Of a stretch of 60,521 bases of DNA, positions 33,708-42,288 are shown in pieces. How positions within the stretch are numbered: position 1 is the stretch's first letter; the number at the start of each line of letters is the position of its first letter. Both the position numbers and the translations under genes were made by a program. Below the pieces are notes generated by a model. It saw only the letters and a list, made by a program, of their open reading frames with translations, was not told the origin of the DNA and did no database searches. Source of the DNA: Clostridia bacterium (GTDB lineage: Bacteria > Bacillota > Clostridia > Oscillospirales > CAG-272); the NCBI GenBank assembly GCA_017621755.1, contig JAGASL010000068.1, forward strand, positions 1 to 60,521, written 5' to 3'.

Positions 33708-35840
33708 TTACGCCTCAGCCTCTTTCAAGACCGAGGGCGGGGTATTCTTTTTGAAAAACTTTTGGAAGAGAATGATGCCAACGATCAGCACGATACCAAC
33801 GATATCGGTGATCAGCTCGGGAATGACCAGCATCAGACCGGCGGCAACCAGAATGATGCGCTCAACCCAGCCTGCCGGGCGAAGCACGTAGCCCTCAAGG
33901 CCAGCAGAAAGACCAAAGATACCGAATAGCGATGTGATCACGATCTGCACCACCTGCAGCGGCTGGGTATCAATAATCAGCATAGCCGGGTTCATGGCCA
34001 GCATATAGGGCACAATGAAGGCGGCAATGGCCAGCTTGGTGGCGGTAACGCCGGTTTTCAGCGGGTTCGACTTGGCAATGGCAGAGCCGGCGTAGGCGGC
34101 CAGCGCTACCGGCGGCGTAATATCTGCTACGATGCCAAAGTAGAATACGAACATGTGCGCTGCCAGCATGGGAATGCCCATCTTGATCAGAATAGGCGCC
34201 GTGATGGTAGCCATGATCACGTAGTTGGCCGTGGTAGGCACGCCCATGCCCAGCACGATGCAGCAAAGCATCGTCAAGAACAGGGCAAGGAAGGTAGAGC
34301 TGCCGGCCAGCGGAACGATCAGCGTGATCAGGGTAGAACCAAGGCCGGTGGCGGCTACGCAGCCGGCAATGATACCGGCCATGCCGCAGGCAACGGCAAC
34401 GCCGATGGTGCTGTTGGTGCCACCCATAAAGCCCTCAAAGGTGGTTCTGGGGGTCAGGGGTGCTTTCTTTGAAAAGAAGGAGCAGAGCGCCGCAACGGCA
34501 ATCGAGCAGAATACGGCAGCACCGGTCTCAAGGAACAGGCCAAGCACAAAGCAGGAAACCAGCGGAATAGCCAGCAGCAGCAGGCTAAAGAGCGCGGTTT
34601 TGATTTTTTCCTTATCGCGAGAGGCCAGGTCGGTAACAAAATCCTCATCCAGCAGGCTGATGGCCATGGCAAAGAGGATGGCATAACTGGCCGACATGGC
34701 AGGTGTGTACTGGTTCATGCAGATCATCAGCACCGCGATCGGAATCAGCAGATAGCCCTTCTTCAGCATCAGCTTAAAGAAGTTCGGCAGGGTCTCCTTC
34801 GGCAGTCCCTTCAGGCCAAGGCGCTTTGCTTCAAAGTGCACCATCATAAAGATGCCGGCAAAGTAGAGCACGGCAGGCAGGATGGCGGCAATGACGATGG
34901 TGGCGTAGGGAATACCGGTGATCTGGCTCATCAGAAAAGCGGCCGCACCCATGATAGGCGGCATGATCTGACCGCCGGTAGAGGCAGCGGCCTCAACGGC
35001 GGCAGCAAATTCCGGCTTGTAGCCGGTGCGCTTCATGGTAGGAATGGTCACAGCGCCAGAGCCAACCGTGTTGGCAACCGAGGAGCCGGAATACATACCC
35101 TCCATCGCCGAGGAGATAACGGCAACCTTGGCAGGGCCACCGGCCGAGGAGCCGGCGATCGAGTTGGCCAGGTCAACGAAGAAGCCGCCAATACCCGTCT
35201 TTTCCAAGAAGGAGCCGAATACGATAAAGATCACGATGAAGCCGCTACATACCGAGATCGGGGTAGAGAACACACCGTTGTTCATATTGTAGAACAGATC
35301 GTAGATCAGGCGGGGAACAAAGGTGGCCGGGTTGCGTGTGTAAAGCACGTAGATCGAGTAGGCAACAAAGGCGCTCACCACCACGATCAGCGGAATACCG
35401 GTCGAGCGGCGGCAAACCTCTGCCAGCAGCAGAATGCCGATGATACCCACGATCACCTGCTCGGTGCCGATCATACCGCCCATGTAGATGATCTTGCTTT
35501 GCATCATAGGGTAGTAGAGGTATACGGCCAGCGAAAGGAAGGCCAGCACCACATCATACCACGGTATGTAGTTTTCGCGCAGGGCGTGCTTTTTGCAGGC
35601 CGGAAATTTCAAAAAGCCGATAAAGAGCGCCAGGCCAACGAAAAGCGGCAGCTTGGTATACTCGGTTTGGCTTTTTAAGAGAAGGGCAGAGACCAGGGCG
35701 TACACCGCAAAGGCTACGAGAAGGATCTGGTAGATATTCTTGCGCCAGCCACGCAGCTCGCGTTCCTTGCTGTCGGCATCCAGCTCCTTTAAGATCGCGG
35801 CGGCATCCTGCTCTGCTTGGGTTTTCATTTCCTTATCCAA
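33708..35840 (-). CDS. TRAP transporter fused permease (DctQM type)
   Basis: This 710-residue permease joins the small four-helix and large DctM-like parts of a TRAP transporter. That fused form goes with TAXI-type binding proteins. MPPIMGAAAFLMSQITGIPY, GMGVPTTANYVIMATITAP and FYFGIVADITPPVALAAYAG are DctM signatures. It uses ion gradients instead of ATP. Translation probably starts with TTG at 35840, 9 bases from AAGGAG; the ATG at 35828 has a badly spaced site. The binding protein lies just upstream. Confidence 0.94.
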   Translation of the reverse strand: MDKEMKTQAEQDAAAILKELDADSKERELRGWRKNIYQILLVAFAVYALVSALLLKSQTEYTKLPLFVGLALFIGFLKFPACKKHALRENYIPWYDVVLAFLSLAVYLYYPMMQSKIIYMGGMIGTEQVIVGIIGILLLAEVCRRSTGIPLIVVVSAFVAYSIYVLYTRNPATFVPRLIYDLFYNMNNGVFSTPISVCSGFIVIFIVFGSFLEKTGIGGFFVDLANSIAGSSAGGPAKVAVISSAMEGMYSGSSVANTVGSGAVTIPTMKRTGYKPEFAAAVEAAASTGGQIMPPIMGAAAFLMSQITGIPYATIVIAAILPAVLYFAGIFMMVHFEAKRLGLKGLPKETLPNFFKLMLKKGYLLIPIAVLMICMNQYTPAMSASYAILFAMAISLLDEDFVTDLASRDKEKIKTALFSLLLLAIPLVSCFVLGLFLETGAAVFCSIAVAALCSFFSKKAPLTPRTTFEGFMGGTNSTIGVAVACGMAGIIAGCVAATGLGSTLITLIVPLAGSSTFLALFLTMLCCIVLGMGVPTTANYVIMATITAPILIKMGIPMLAAHMFVFYFGIVADITPPVALAAYAGSAIAKSNPLKTGVTATKLAIAAFIVPYMLAMNPAMLIIDTQPLQVVQIVITSLFGIFGLSAGLEGYVLRPAGWVERIILVAAGLMLVIPELITDIVGIVLIVGIILFQKFFKKNTPPSVLKEAEA

Positions 35841-35863
35841 TGTGATAAACTCCTTATAAAATC

Positions 35864-35895
35864 AATTCGCAACGGCCGGCCGGCCGTTGCGAATT
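35864..35895. other. Perfect 32-bp palindrome between the TAXI and permease genes
   Basis: AATTCGCAACGGCCGG is followed directly by its reverse complement, with no loop bases left over. It sits between two co-transcribed genes and has no U-run, so it could protect the binding-protein mRNA and adjust subunit ratio. Confidence 0.75.
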
Positions 35896-35909
35896 AACAA
35901 GCATTCGGT

Positions 35910-36974
35910 TTACGCGCCCAGATCGGCTACGTTTTCAACGGTCTGGCCAAGCTCACGGTAGTACTTGGCAGCGCCGGGATGTACCGGAACGTTACCAACA
36001 GTCGTGAAGGCACGGTCAACGTCCATGTTCGAGGAGATAGAGTGTGCGGTCAGCAGGTCGGCCTTGCTCTCCCACAGCGCCTTGGTCAGGTTGTAAACAA
36101 CCTCCTCGCTCAGCGAGTTGGATACGATGTAGGTAGCGGTAACACCGATGGTGTTGATCACTTCACCCTCGGGAATGAAGTCGTACTGATCGTGGGTGAT
36201 GGTCTGCTTAGCAAATACGTCGTACTTGCCGTCGATCTTGTTATCAGCGATGAAGGATTCCATAACGTCATCGCTCAGGCTCAGCATGTAAGCACCGGTG
36301 GGGTTGCCGTTGGTGGTCAGCTCGGTGATCGAGGTTGCAGGAGCACCGGAGGTGAAGAAGAATACGTCCAGCGCCTCGTCCTTCATGGCATCAGCCGAGT
36401 TCGCAACCGAAAGGTTACGGATGGTAATGTCAGGCGAGGTCCAAGCGCCGTCAGCATTCTGCTCAAAGGTCAGGCCGTACTTGGTCATCAGGGCGATAGC
36501 ATTTGCCTCAACGCCGGAGCCCATATCGCCGATAGAAACGCTCAGGCCGGAGCCCTTCAGGTCGCCAAGGGTCTTGATGCTCTCGGCATTCTTGCCGGCG
36601 CAAACGATCTGAACGACCTCAGGGTAAACGTGAGCCAGAACAGAGAAGTTCTTGATGGCGCCGCTCTCAAAGTTTGCGGTCAGGCCGTTGTAGGCGTTTA
36701 CCATGGTATCGTTCTGTACGATGGCCATGTTGCAGTCGCCAACGCCGATAGACTTCAGGCTGTCAACAGAGCCGCCGGAGGTCAGAACCGTGCAGGTGTA
36801 GCCGGTCTTGGTGCCCAGCATAGGTGCTGCCGCGTTGGTAAAGCCGTAGTAGGTACCGCCGGTACCACCGGTCTTGATGTTAATAGCCGTGCCGGTTGTG
36901 CCGCAAGAAGCAAAGGCAAACAGGCAGGTGCCCAGCATCACAGCTGCCAGAACGAGAGAAAGAATCTTCTTCAT
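35910..36974 (-). CDS. TAXI family TRAP transporter solute-binding lipoprotein
   Basis: This 354-residue lipoprotein (lipobox AFASC, Cys24) opens with INIKTGGTGGTYYGFTNAAA, the TAXI-family hallmark. VLTSGGSVDSLKSIGVGDCN and MAIVQNDTMVNAY follow as expected. TAXI proteins bind small organic acids such as glutamate or C4-dicarboxylates, but the ligand cannot be told here. It is the first gene of the TRAP operon and shares a divergent promoter region with the LysR gene. Confidence 0.95.
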   Translation of the reverse strand: MKKILSLVLAAVMLGTCLFAFASCGTTGTAINIKTGGTGGTYYGFTNAAAPMLGTKTGYTCTVLTSGGSVDSLKSIGVGDCNMAIVQNDTMVNAYNGLTANFESGAIKNFSVLAHVYPEVVQIVCAGKNAESIKTLGDLKGSGLSVSIGDMGSGVEANAIALMTKYGLTFEQNADGAWTSPDITIRNLSVANSADAMKDEALDVFFFTSGAPATSITELTTNGNPTGAYMLSLSDDVMESFIADNKIDGKYDVFAKQTITHDQYDFIPEGEVINTIGVTATYIVSNSLSEEVVYNLTKALWESKADLLTAHSISSNMDVDRAFTTVGNVPVHPGAAKYYRELGQTVENVADLGA

Positions 36975-37006
36975 TTGAAAAATCCTCCAAAAAAATAAAT
37001 TTCCTA

Positions 37007-37038
37007 TTGATTATATCATATAACTGTGTTATAATCAA
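37007..37038. promoter_or_regulatory. Overlapping, nearly symmetric divergent promoters of lysR and the TRAP operon
   Basis: On the plus strand TTGATT (37007-37012) and TATAAT (37030-37035) drive the LysR gene. On the minus strand TTGATT (37038-37033) and TATAAT (37015-37010) drive the TRAP operon. Both have 17-base spacers. The two promoters occupy the same 32 bp, with TTGATTATA and TATAATCAA as inverted arms, so RNA polymerase can use only one at a time. Confidence 0.8.
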
Positions 37039-37085
37039 ATACAAATAAATGAATAAAAGATATTAATAAAATTTATAGGAGCTTT

Positions 37086-38060
37086 ATGACAGAGCAGGAT
37101 TATATTTACGAGGTCTATAAGGAGCGCAGCTTTTCGGCGGCGGCACAAAATCTGTACGTTTCGCAGCCGGCGCTTTCCACCTCGGTCAAAAAGGCGGAAA
37201 AGGCGCTGGGCATTACCATCTTTGACCGCTCTACCTCGCCCATCTCGCTGACCGAGGCAGGGAAGGTGTATATCGCGGCGTTAGAAAGCATTCGCCAGAT
37301 CGAGCGACAAACGCGGGATAAGCTGGCCGATATGTCTGAGCTGCGTACCGGCCGCGTGGTGGTCAGCGGGGAAAACTTTGTTTCCTCGTTTATTTTGCCG
37401 TCTATCATCATGCGCTTTTCAGAAAAATACAGCGGCATCGAGGTCGAGCTGGTGGAATCTAACTCGCCAGACCTGCGCCAGCTGCTGCTGACCGAGGCGA
37501 TCGACCTGCTGGTGGCCCACAATTTTGACCCCGATCTGTACACCGCCCAGCCGCTGGGGGACGAGTCACTGCTGCTGGCCGTGCCGGAGGCACTGCCGAT
37601 CAATCGCCGCTTGGCCGGCTATGCCCTTGGTAACGAGGATATTCTGGCCGGCCGGCACCTGGAGCCGGATTGCCCGGCGGTCGATCTTTCGCTGTTCCGC
37701 GAGGAGCTGTTTTTGGTGCTGAAAAAGGGCAACGATATGCAGCGCCGTGCCGCCGCCCTGTGTGAGGAGGCCGGCTTTACGCCCCGTGTGCGCATCCGGC
37801 TTGACCAGCTGATCACCTCGTATAACCTGGCCTGCGCCGGCATGGGCGTGGCCTTCGTGACCGATACCATCGTTACCGCGGCGCGCGGCCGCAATTGCCT
37901 GTATTACCGGCTGGATAGCCCGCACGCCACCCGGCGCATGTACATTGGCTATAAGCATAACCGCTACATCAGCCGCGCCTGCGTTGCCTTTATCGAGACC
38001 GCCAAGGAGACCTATGCCGAAAACGATCTCTTTCGCACGCACCACGCTGCCTTGTCATAA
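37086..38060 (+). CDS. LysR family transcriptional regulator
   Basis: This 324-residue regulator has the usual N-terminal winged helix (SFSAAAQNLYVSQPALSTSV, then ALGITIFDRSTSPISLTEAG) and a C-terminal co-inducer domain. GVAFVTDTIVT is the end of that domain's binding core. It is divergent from the TAXI-TRAP operon and is therefore likely to regulate it in response to the transported acid. The autoregulation typical of the family fits the shared promoter. Confidence 0.93.
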   Translation: MTEQDYIYEVYKERSFSAAAQNLYVSQPALSTSVKKAEKALGITIFDRSTSPISLTEAGKVYIAALESIRQIERQTRDKLADMSELRTGRVVVSGENFVSSFILPSIIMRFSEKYSGIEVELVESNSPDLRQLLLTEAIDLLVAHNFDPDLYTAQPLGDESLLLAVPEALPINRRLAGYALGNEDILAGRHLEPDCPAVDLSLFREELFLVLKKGNDMQRRAAALCEEAGFTPRVRIRLDQLITSYNLACAGMGVAFVTDTIVTAARGRNCLYYRLDSPHATRRMYIGYKHNRYISRACVAFIETAKETYAENDLFRTHHAALS

Positions 38061-38066
38061 TATTCG

Positions 38067-38100
38067 CCCCGGGAGCCTTTCTCTCGGGGTGTTCTTTTTT
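38067..38100 (+). terminator. Terminator of the LysR gene
   Basis: CCCCGGGAG pairs with CTCGGGG and TGTTCTTTTTT follows. Between it and 38200 the DNA turns AT-rich and I see no gene. Confidence 0.82.
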
Positions 38101-38199
38101 GCACAAAATGCATAATTTGTTTTTACATTATTCATATTCTCTCGATTTTTTAGATACTATGCACAATTTATGAACAATATCTTTGTGCATGATGCGGTA

Positions 38200-38229
38200 T
38201 TGACAGCATTTGGGGAAATATGGTATACT
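38200..38229 (+). promoter_or_regulatory. Promoter at the start of the low-GC island
   Basis: TTGACA at 38200-38205 and TATACT at 38224-38229 are 18 bases apart. It would transcribe the protease remnant and the lipoprotein behind it. Confidence 0.7.
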
Positions 38230-38274
38230 ATACATGAAAGTATATTCGTTACACGGCAATAGACTTCTCAATAA

Positions 38275-38550
38275 AACGCGGAAAAGGGGCACGTAAACCG
38301 ACTTTTTGAGCAGGAGGAGGGGCTGGCTCACACCTTTGGTATGCCTGATGTATATGGAGATGGTCATGATGTTGAAGATGAATATGTTTGTGTAATGGAA
38401 TATTTTGAGGAAGATGCATCAACGACTTATTATGCAACTCTGAAAGGAAACAGAGAAGAAAATGATGAAGTTGTTCCGTTTTGTACTTCTTGTAAAAACA
38501 CATTAACGTCCATGATTCCAGGGTGTTTTCATGCGGGAAATCAAGTATAA
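38275..38550 (+). pseudogene. Remnant of a metzincin-like zinc protease (C-terminal part)
   Basis: An open frame without an acceptable start codon reads through AHTFGMPDVYGDGHD, CVMEYF and PFCTSC to a stop at 38550. H-T-F-G-M-P-D followed by C-V-M and C-x-x-C resembles the second half of archaemetzincin-like zinc proteases, whose site is HExxHxxGxxD. Here the first His and the Glu of that motif are replaced (Glu and Gly), and all upstream sequence is missing. An ATG at 38341 lacks a properly spaced ribosome site. I read it as a decayed gene. Confidence 0.6.
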
Positions 38551-38562
38551 AGGAGGAAAGAG

Positions 38563-39399
38563 ATGCGTATAAAAATCTTATCATTATTTATCGCTTGCTT
38601 CTGTGTAGCTTCGCTTGTGGCGTGTGCAAAACAGATTAAATACCCTCTAATAGGCGAAACTTACACGCTAACCAAGGAAGGAGATACGGTATATTTTAAT
38701 TTCACAGATAAAGCGGACTTTGGCCCAGGGACAGATTGGGCGGGATTGCATTTTTCATCTTTGCAAGATATGTATACGAAAATAACAAATTTTCAGTTAG
38801 ATAAATATGATCTAGCACAGATAAGGGATACGTTTGGAAAAGATGCTTATGGTAGAATCCCTATTGCAGACATAAATCAATTGTATCAGCCCACCACCCC
38901 AGAAGGTTTTCATGCGCACGAGAGCATAACTTGGAAAGGGGACAGTTTCAATTTCTCTTATTACATGGGAGACAAGGAGCACTATCGTACGAGCTTTAGC
39001 ATATATCCATTGTATACATATGAAAGAAAATATGCCTCTGCTATGAAGAAATATGAAGCCGGAACAGGATTTGACAAAATTCTATCTACACCGGATCGCA
39101 ATGCAACAGAAAATTGGTCGACAGGAAAGGGTGGTATATTTAAAACTGTTATATATACGTTGTCGACTTCTAACAAAACGATACACGTGGTAGAGAAATA
39201 TTTTGTAGAACAAACCTCGTCACACAACTCCTTCCTTTATGATGCTCCTTCTGAAACAGTTCCCTATTTTATCGAGATGTATGGAACAGATCATGCAAAG
39301 CATTTTTGGGTGTCCATGTATAATATACCCGAGCGCCCGACGGAGGAATGGCTGCTTTCCTTCGGCTTAGAGCCCTTCGTGCCTGAGGATGTCGCGTGA
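38563..39399 (+). CDS. Lipoprotein of unknown function, paralogue A
   Basis: This 278-residue exported protein has a signal peptide with the lipobox LVACAK (Cys21). It follows the protease remnant by 12 bases and has AAAGGAGGA before the ATG. No known domain is recognised; it is rich in aromatic and charged residues, like a small extracellular binding domain. Its end, LLSFGLEPFVPEDVA, matches the end of the lipoprotein at 40232-41041, so the two are related. Base composition is far more AT-rich than in flanking genes. Confidence 0.8.
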   Translation: MRIKILSLFIACFCVASLVACAKQIKYPLIGETYTLTKEGDTVYFNFTDKADFGPGTDWAGLHFSSLQDMYTKITNFQLDKYDLAQIRDTFGKDAYGRIPIADINQLYQPTTPEGFHAHESITWKGDSFNFSYYMGDKEHYRTSFSIYPLYTYERKYASAMKKYEAGTGFDKILSTPDRNATENWSTGKGGIFKTVIYTLSTSNKTIHVVEKYFVEQTSSHNSFLYDAPSETVPYFIEMYGTDHAKHFWVSMYNIPERPTEEWLLSFGLEPFVPEDVA

Positions 39400-39403
39400 C
39401 AAA

Positions 39404-39425
39404 AGCCCCGCCCCGGGGCGGGGCT
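39404..39425. other. Perfect GC palindrome after lipoprotein A
   Basis: AGCCCCGCCCC is followed by its reverse complement. There is no U-run, so termination is uncertain. A similar but broken motif follows the related lipoprotein at 41042. Confidence 0.6.
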
Positions 39426-39512
39426 GCATGAAAGAAAAAAGGAGGCCTGAAAGCAGTTACGCCATTAAACAATTTTTATCCCATTTTTGGATAAAAAGAA
39501 ATGGAGGAAATA

Positions 39513-40052
39513 ATGCGAAAAAACTGTTTGTTTTTGTTGTTGTGTTGTATTTTGCTTGTTTGTTTTCCTTCTTGCAGAAAGGAGCCACAGACTGTGGATG
39601 TAAAGTTTAAAGATGCCTATTTGCCAGTGACACAGTTATCTGTTTCGGATTTTACAATTGGTATGACTATCGAAGAGGTTGAGTTGCTATTGGAACCGTT
39701 AGAGGTGAATCAAGAATATGTTTATTGGCACGGGCACTATTTTTTCCGCGCTGTAAATGGCGAATCAGTCTTGTTAGAAATAACGGCAGATGAAGCCGGC
39801 AGATATCATGTAACGAATGTGCAAACAACCCTTGTATCTCAGCTTGCAACAAGGCAAGATTATATGAGTTTAGAAAAAGGAATGTCTGTTGCAGAAGTAA
39901 TACAAGTGGTAGGACTACCTATATATACTGATTTATATATTAGCGCGATCTCCTCTTTGGATTTTCCCGTTTCGGATGGTTCGATTTGCAAAGTTTATTT
40001 TACTCGCAACTATACCTCTCCATTCGTTCTTTATAGTATAGAATTTTCATAA
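39513..40052 (+). CDS. Lipoprotein with two SmpA/BamE-like motifs
   Basis: This 179-residue protein has a signal peptide and lipobox (FPSC, Cys21). FTIGMTIEEVELLLEPL and LEKGMSVAEVIQVVGLP repeat the G-M-[ST]-x-x-E-V pattern of SmpA/OmlA/BamE-like folds. In Gram-positives such folds occur in small secreted or membrane-bound inhibitors and envelope proteins, so no function can be assigned. I start at ATG 39513, 6 bases from GGAGG. It sits between the two protease-remnant/lipoprotein pairs. Confidence 0.72.
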   Translation: MRKNCLFLLLCCILLVCFPSCRKEPQTVDVKFKDAYLPVTQLSVSDFTIGMTIEEVELLLEPLEVNQEYVYWHGHYFFRAVNGESVLLEITADEAGRYHVTNVQTTLVSQLATRQDYMSLEKGMSVAEVIQVVGLPIYTDLYISAISSLDFPVSDGSICKVYFTRNYTSPFVLYSIEFS

Positions 40053-40060
40053 GTATTTGA

Positions 40061-40219
40061 AAAACGCACTGCCCGAACGGTGCGGGTGATGAAAGTGTTC
40101 CCGACATGTTGATGGATTTTTATCAAGGCATCTTAAATGGAACGGTAGAGCCTTTTTGCGATTCATGTACGGCTTTGCTTGAACCATTAGTGCCTACAAA
40201 GATTCATGTCGGAAACTAG
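40061..40219 (+). pseudogene. Second remnant of the same metzincin-like protease family
   Basis: This open frame includes EPFCDSCTALLEPLVPTKIH and ends VGN-stop at 40219. It aligns with the end of the first remnant (PFCTSC, then IPGCFHAGN), so P-F-C-x-S-C, a V/I-P pair and H-x-G-N are shared. Only this C-terminal tail survives. The zinc-binding core is gone. It lies 12 bases upstream of the second lipoprotein, just as the first remnant lies before lipoprotein A. Confidence 0.55.
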
Positions 40220-40231
40220 GTGTAATAAAGC

Positions 40232-41041
40232 ATGAAAAAATTTATTTGTATTTTTATTCTCGCGATTCTGCTGTTTTGCAGCTCGTGTTCCCACGAACGC
40301 AGTTGCTATGAAATCATGATAGATGCAGAAAATCAATGGTTTTTGATCATTACAGAAGAGGATGAAGCTTGCATACGCGAATGCATGAGAGAAAGAATCG
40401 AGGAATCTGTGTACACGGGGCATCCGGTGAGTGTTTCTTTTTCTTCGGTTGCTGATATGCAGAGAGCCTTTTCTGAAGAAAGCTTATCTATAGAGAAGCT
40501 ATTCCTTATCATGGATGAGTTTCCTCGGGATGAGCAGGAACGAATTCCTTTATGCAATATGAATGTATTGTTCATTGCTGCGCCTATCAATGGCATACCG
40601 GTATTCCATGAGCAGCTTTGTCAATTAGCGCACGATACATATACAGTGTCATATGACCTGGGAACATACGGAAGAGCCTCGTATCAATTTGGAAGCCTTA
40701 CGTGGTCGGTGGAGGAATGGTTGAATTGGAAGCCAGGCGAACCATATAAAGAGGAATGGATTCAAGAAACGGGTTCTGTAAAATGGACGTACGGCAATAT
40801 GGTAGCGCATCGTATCTTTTTGGAGGATGACGAAAAAAGTGTAGTCGGTTTTCAGTTGTATACCATGGAGGAAGCAAACGTGGAAGGAGAAACGACTCTT
40901 ACTCCATTAGCCGTACAGCTGTATGCAGAACAGGACGGTATAAAATACCAGGTAAAGTGGCAAGGGTTCGATGAAATGCCATCCAAAGAGACATTGCTTT
41001 CTTTGGGCATAGAGCCCTTCGTGCCTGCGGATGCCGCTTAA
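40232..41041 (+). CDS. Lipoprotein of unknown function, paralogue B
   Basis: This 269-residue protein has a signal peptide with a cysteine-rich lipobox region (FCSSC; Cys19 likely lipidated). It is rich in Glu and aromatic residues. The end LLSLGIEPFVPADAA nearly equals that of paralogue A, while the rest is diverged. The DNA around the two 3' ends is also nearly identical, including the bases after the stop codon. No family is recognised. The ribosome site is weak (GGTG), unlike that of paralogue A. Confidence 0.78.
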   Translation: MKKFICIFILAILLFCSSCSHERSCYEIMIDAENQWFLIITEEDEACIRECMRERIEESVYTGHPVSVSFSSVADMQRAFSEESLSIEKLFLIMDEFPRDEQERIPLCNMNVLFIAAPINGIPVFHEQLCQLAHDTYTVSYDLGTYGRASYQFGSLTWSVEEWLNWKPGEPYKEEWIQETGSVKWTYGNMVAHRIFLEDDEKSVVGFQLYTMEEANVEGETTLTPLAVQLYAEQDGIKYQVKWQGFDEMPSKETLLSLGIEPFVPADAA

Positions 41042-41073
41042 CAAAAGCCTCACTTAGGCGGGGCATAAAAAAC

Positions 41074-41104
41074 AAAAAAGCTGAGGCGTTGCCTCAGCTT
41101 TTTT
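41074..41104. terminator. Bidirectional terminator
   Basis: AAAAAAGCTGAGGC and GCCTCAGCTTTTTT pair over a three-base loop. It closes the low-GC island and the convergent gap gene. Confidence 0.9.
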
Positions 41105-41114
41105 GCGTTTGCTC

Positions 41115-42128
41115 TTACAGCTCAGCGAAATACTTGATGGTTCTAACCATCTGGCTGGTGTAGGAGTTCTCGTTATCATACCAGGAAACAACCTGAACCT
41201 GATACAGGCCGTTGCCGATCTCGGTAACCATGGTCTGGGTTGCATCGAACAGAGAACCGTAGGTGATACCGATTACGTCAGAGGAAACGAGCTCTTCCTC
41301 GGTGTAGCCGAAGGAAGCGGAGGAGGCAGCCTTCATAGCGGCGTTGATACCCTCAACGGATACGCCCTCGCCCTTTACAACGGCAACCAGAATGGTGGTA
41401 GAGCCGGTCGGAACCGGAACACGCTGAGCAGAGCCGATCAGCTTGCCGTTCAGCTCGGGAATTACCAGGCCGATAGCCTTAGCAGCACCGGTGGAGTTCG
41501 GAACGATGTTCACAGCAGCGGCGCGAGCACGGCGCAGGTCGCCCTTTCTGTGCGGGCCGTCCAGAACCATCTGGTCGCCGGTGAAGGCGTGAACGGTGGT
41601 CATGATACCGCTCTGGATGGGTGCATAATCGTTCAGTGCCTTTGCCATAGGAGCCAGGCAGTTTGTGGTGCAGGATGCAGCAGAGATGATCTGGTCATCC
41701 TTGGTCAGGGTATTCTCGTTTACAGAGTAAACGATGGTCTTCAGATCCTTACCTGCGGGAGCGGAGATAACAACCTTCTTCGCGCCAGCGGTGATGTGAG
41801 CCATGGACTTCTCCTTAGAGGTGTAGAAGCCAGTGCACTCCAGAACTACGTCAACGCCGATCTCACCCCAGGGGAGATTTGCAGCGTCCTTCTCTGCATA
41901 GATCTTAATGGTCTTACCGTCTACGGTGATGCTGTCCTCGCCAGCCGATACGGTATCAGCCAGAGCGTATCTGCCCTGAGCGGAATCGTACTTGAGAAGG
42001 TGAGCGAGCATCTTGGGGCTGGTCAGGTCGTTGATGGCAACGATCTCATAACCCTCTGCGTTGAACATCTGACGGAATGCCAGACGGCCGATGCGGCCAA
42101 AGCCGTTGATCGCAACTTTAACTGCCAT
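41115..42128 (-). CDS. gap: Glyceraldehyde-3-phosphate dehydrogenase, type I
   Basis: This 337-residue glycolytic enzyme oxidises glyceraldehyde 3-phosphate with NAD and phosphate. The Rossmann start is [13 protein letters not shown]. The catalytic cysteine lies in [16 protein letters not shown], and WYDNE completes the signature. I start at ATG 42128, which is 8 bases after GGAGG; an in-frame ATG 15 bases upstream lacks that spacing. It stands alone with its own promoter and is not next to pgk. Confidence 0.97.
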   Translation of the reverse strand: MAVKVAINGFGRIGRLAFRQMFNAEGYEIVAINDLTSPKMLAHLLKYDSAQGRYALADTVSAGEDSITVDGKTIKIYAEKDAANLPWGEIGVDVVLECTGFYTSKEKSMAHITAGAKKVVISAPAGKDLKTIVYSVNENTLTKDDQIISAASCTTNCLAPMAKALNDYAPIQSGIMTTVHAFTGDQMVLDGPHRKGDLRRARAAAVNIVPNSTGAAKAIGLVIPELNGKLIGSAQRVPVPTGSTTILVAVVKGEGVSVEGINAAMKAASSASFGYTEEELVSSDVIGITYGSLFDATQTMVTEIGNGLYQVQVVSWYDNENSYTSQMVRTIKYFAEL

Positions 42129-42203
42129 GTTTGTGTCCTCCATATATTTTTTATTTTTTTGATAACCTTGCTAAAAAGAGCACTTCACTCTTTACCATCG
42201 TTT

Positions 42204-42232
42204 ATTATAACACAAACGTTGCGAACTTGCAA
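42204..42232 (-). promoter_or_regulatory. Promoter of gap
   Basis: On the minus strand TTGCAA at 42232-42227 and TATAAT at 42209-42204 are 17 bases apart. Confidence 0.82.
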
Positions 42233-42288
42233 GAGGTTTGTTAAATAATTCCCATTTTTGTAACATCTGACAGGGAAAAAGAGAAAAA

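Noticed and set aside
34836..35678. 280-codon plus-strand frame opposite the TRAP permease
   Set aside because: Its composition is very His/Gly/Arg-rich and it mirrors the codons of the membrane protein on the other strand.
38341..38550. Independent 69-residue gene from ATG 38341
   Set aside because: The homology to metzincins continues upstream of that ATG, and the ribosome site is 20 bases away, so a decayed gene is the better reading.
41103..42248. Long plus-strand frame opposite gap
   Set aside because: It is an antisense shadow of gap, which has full conserved motifs, a promoter and a ribosome site.
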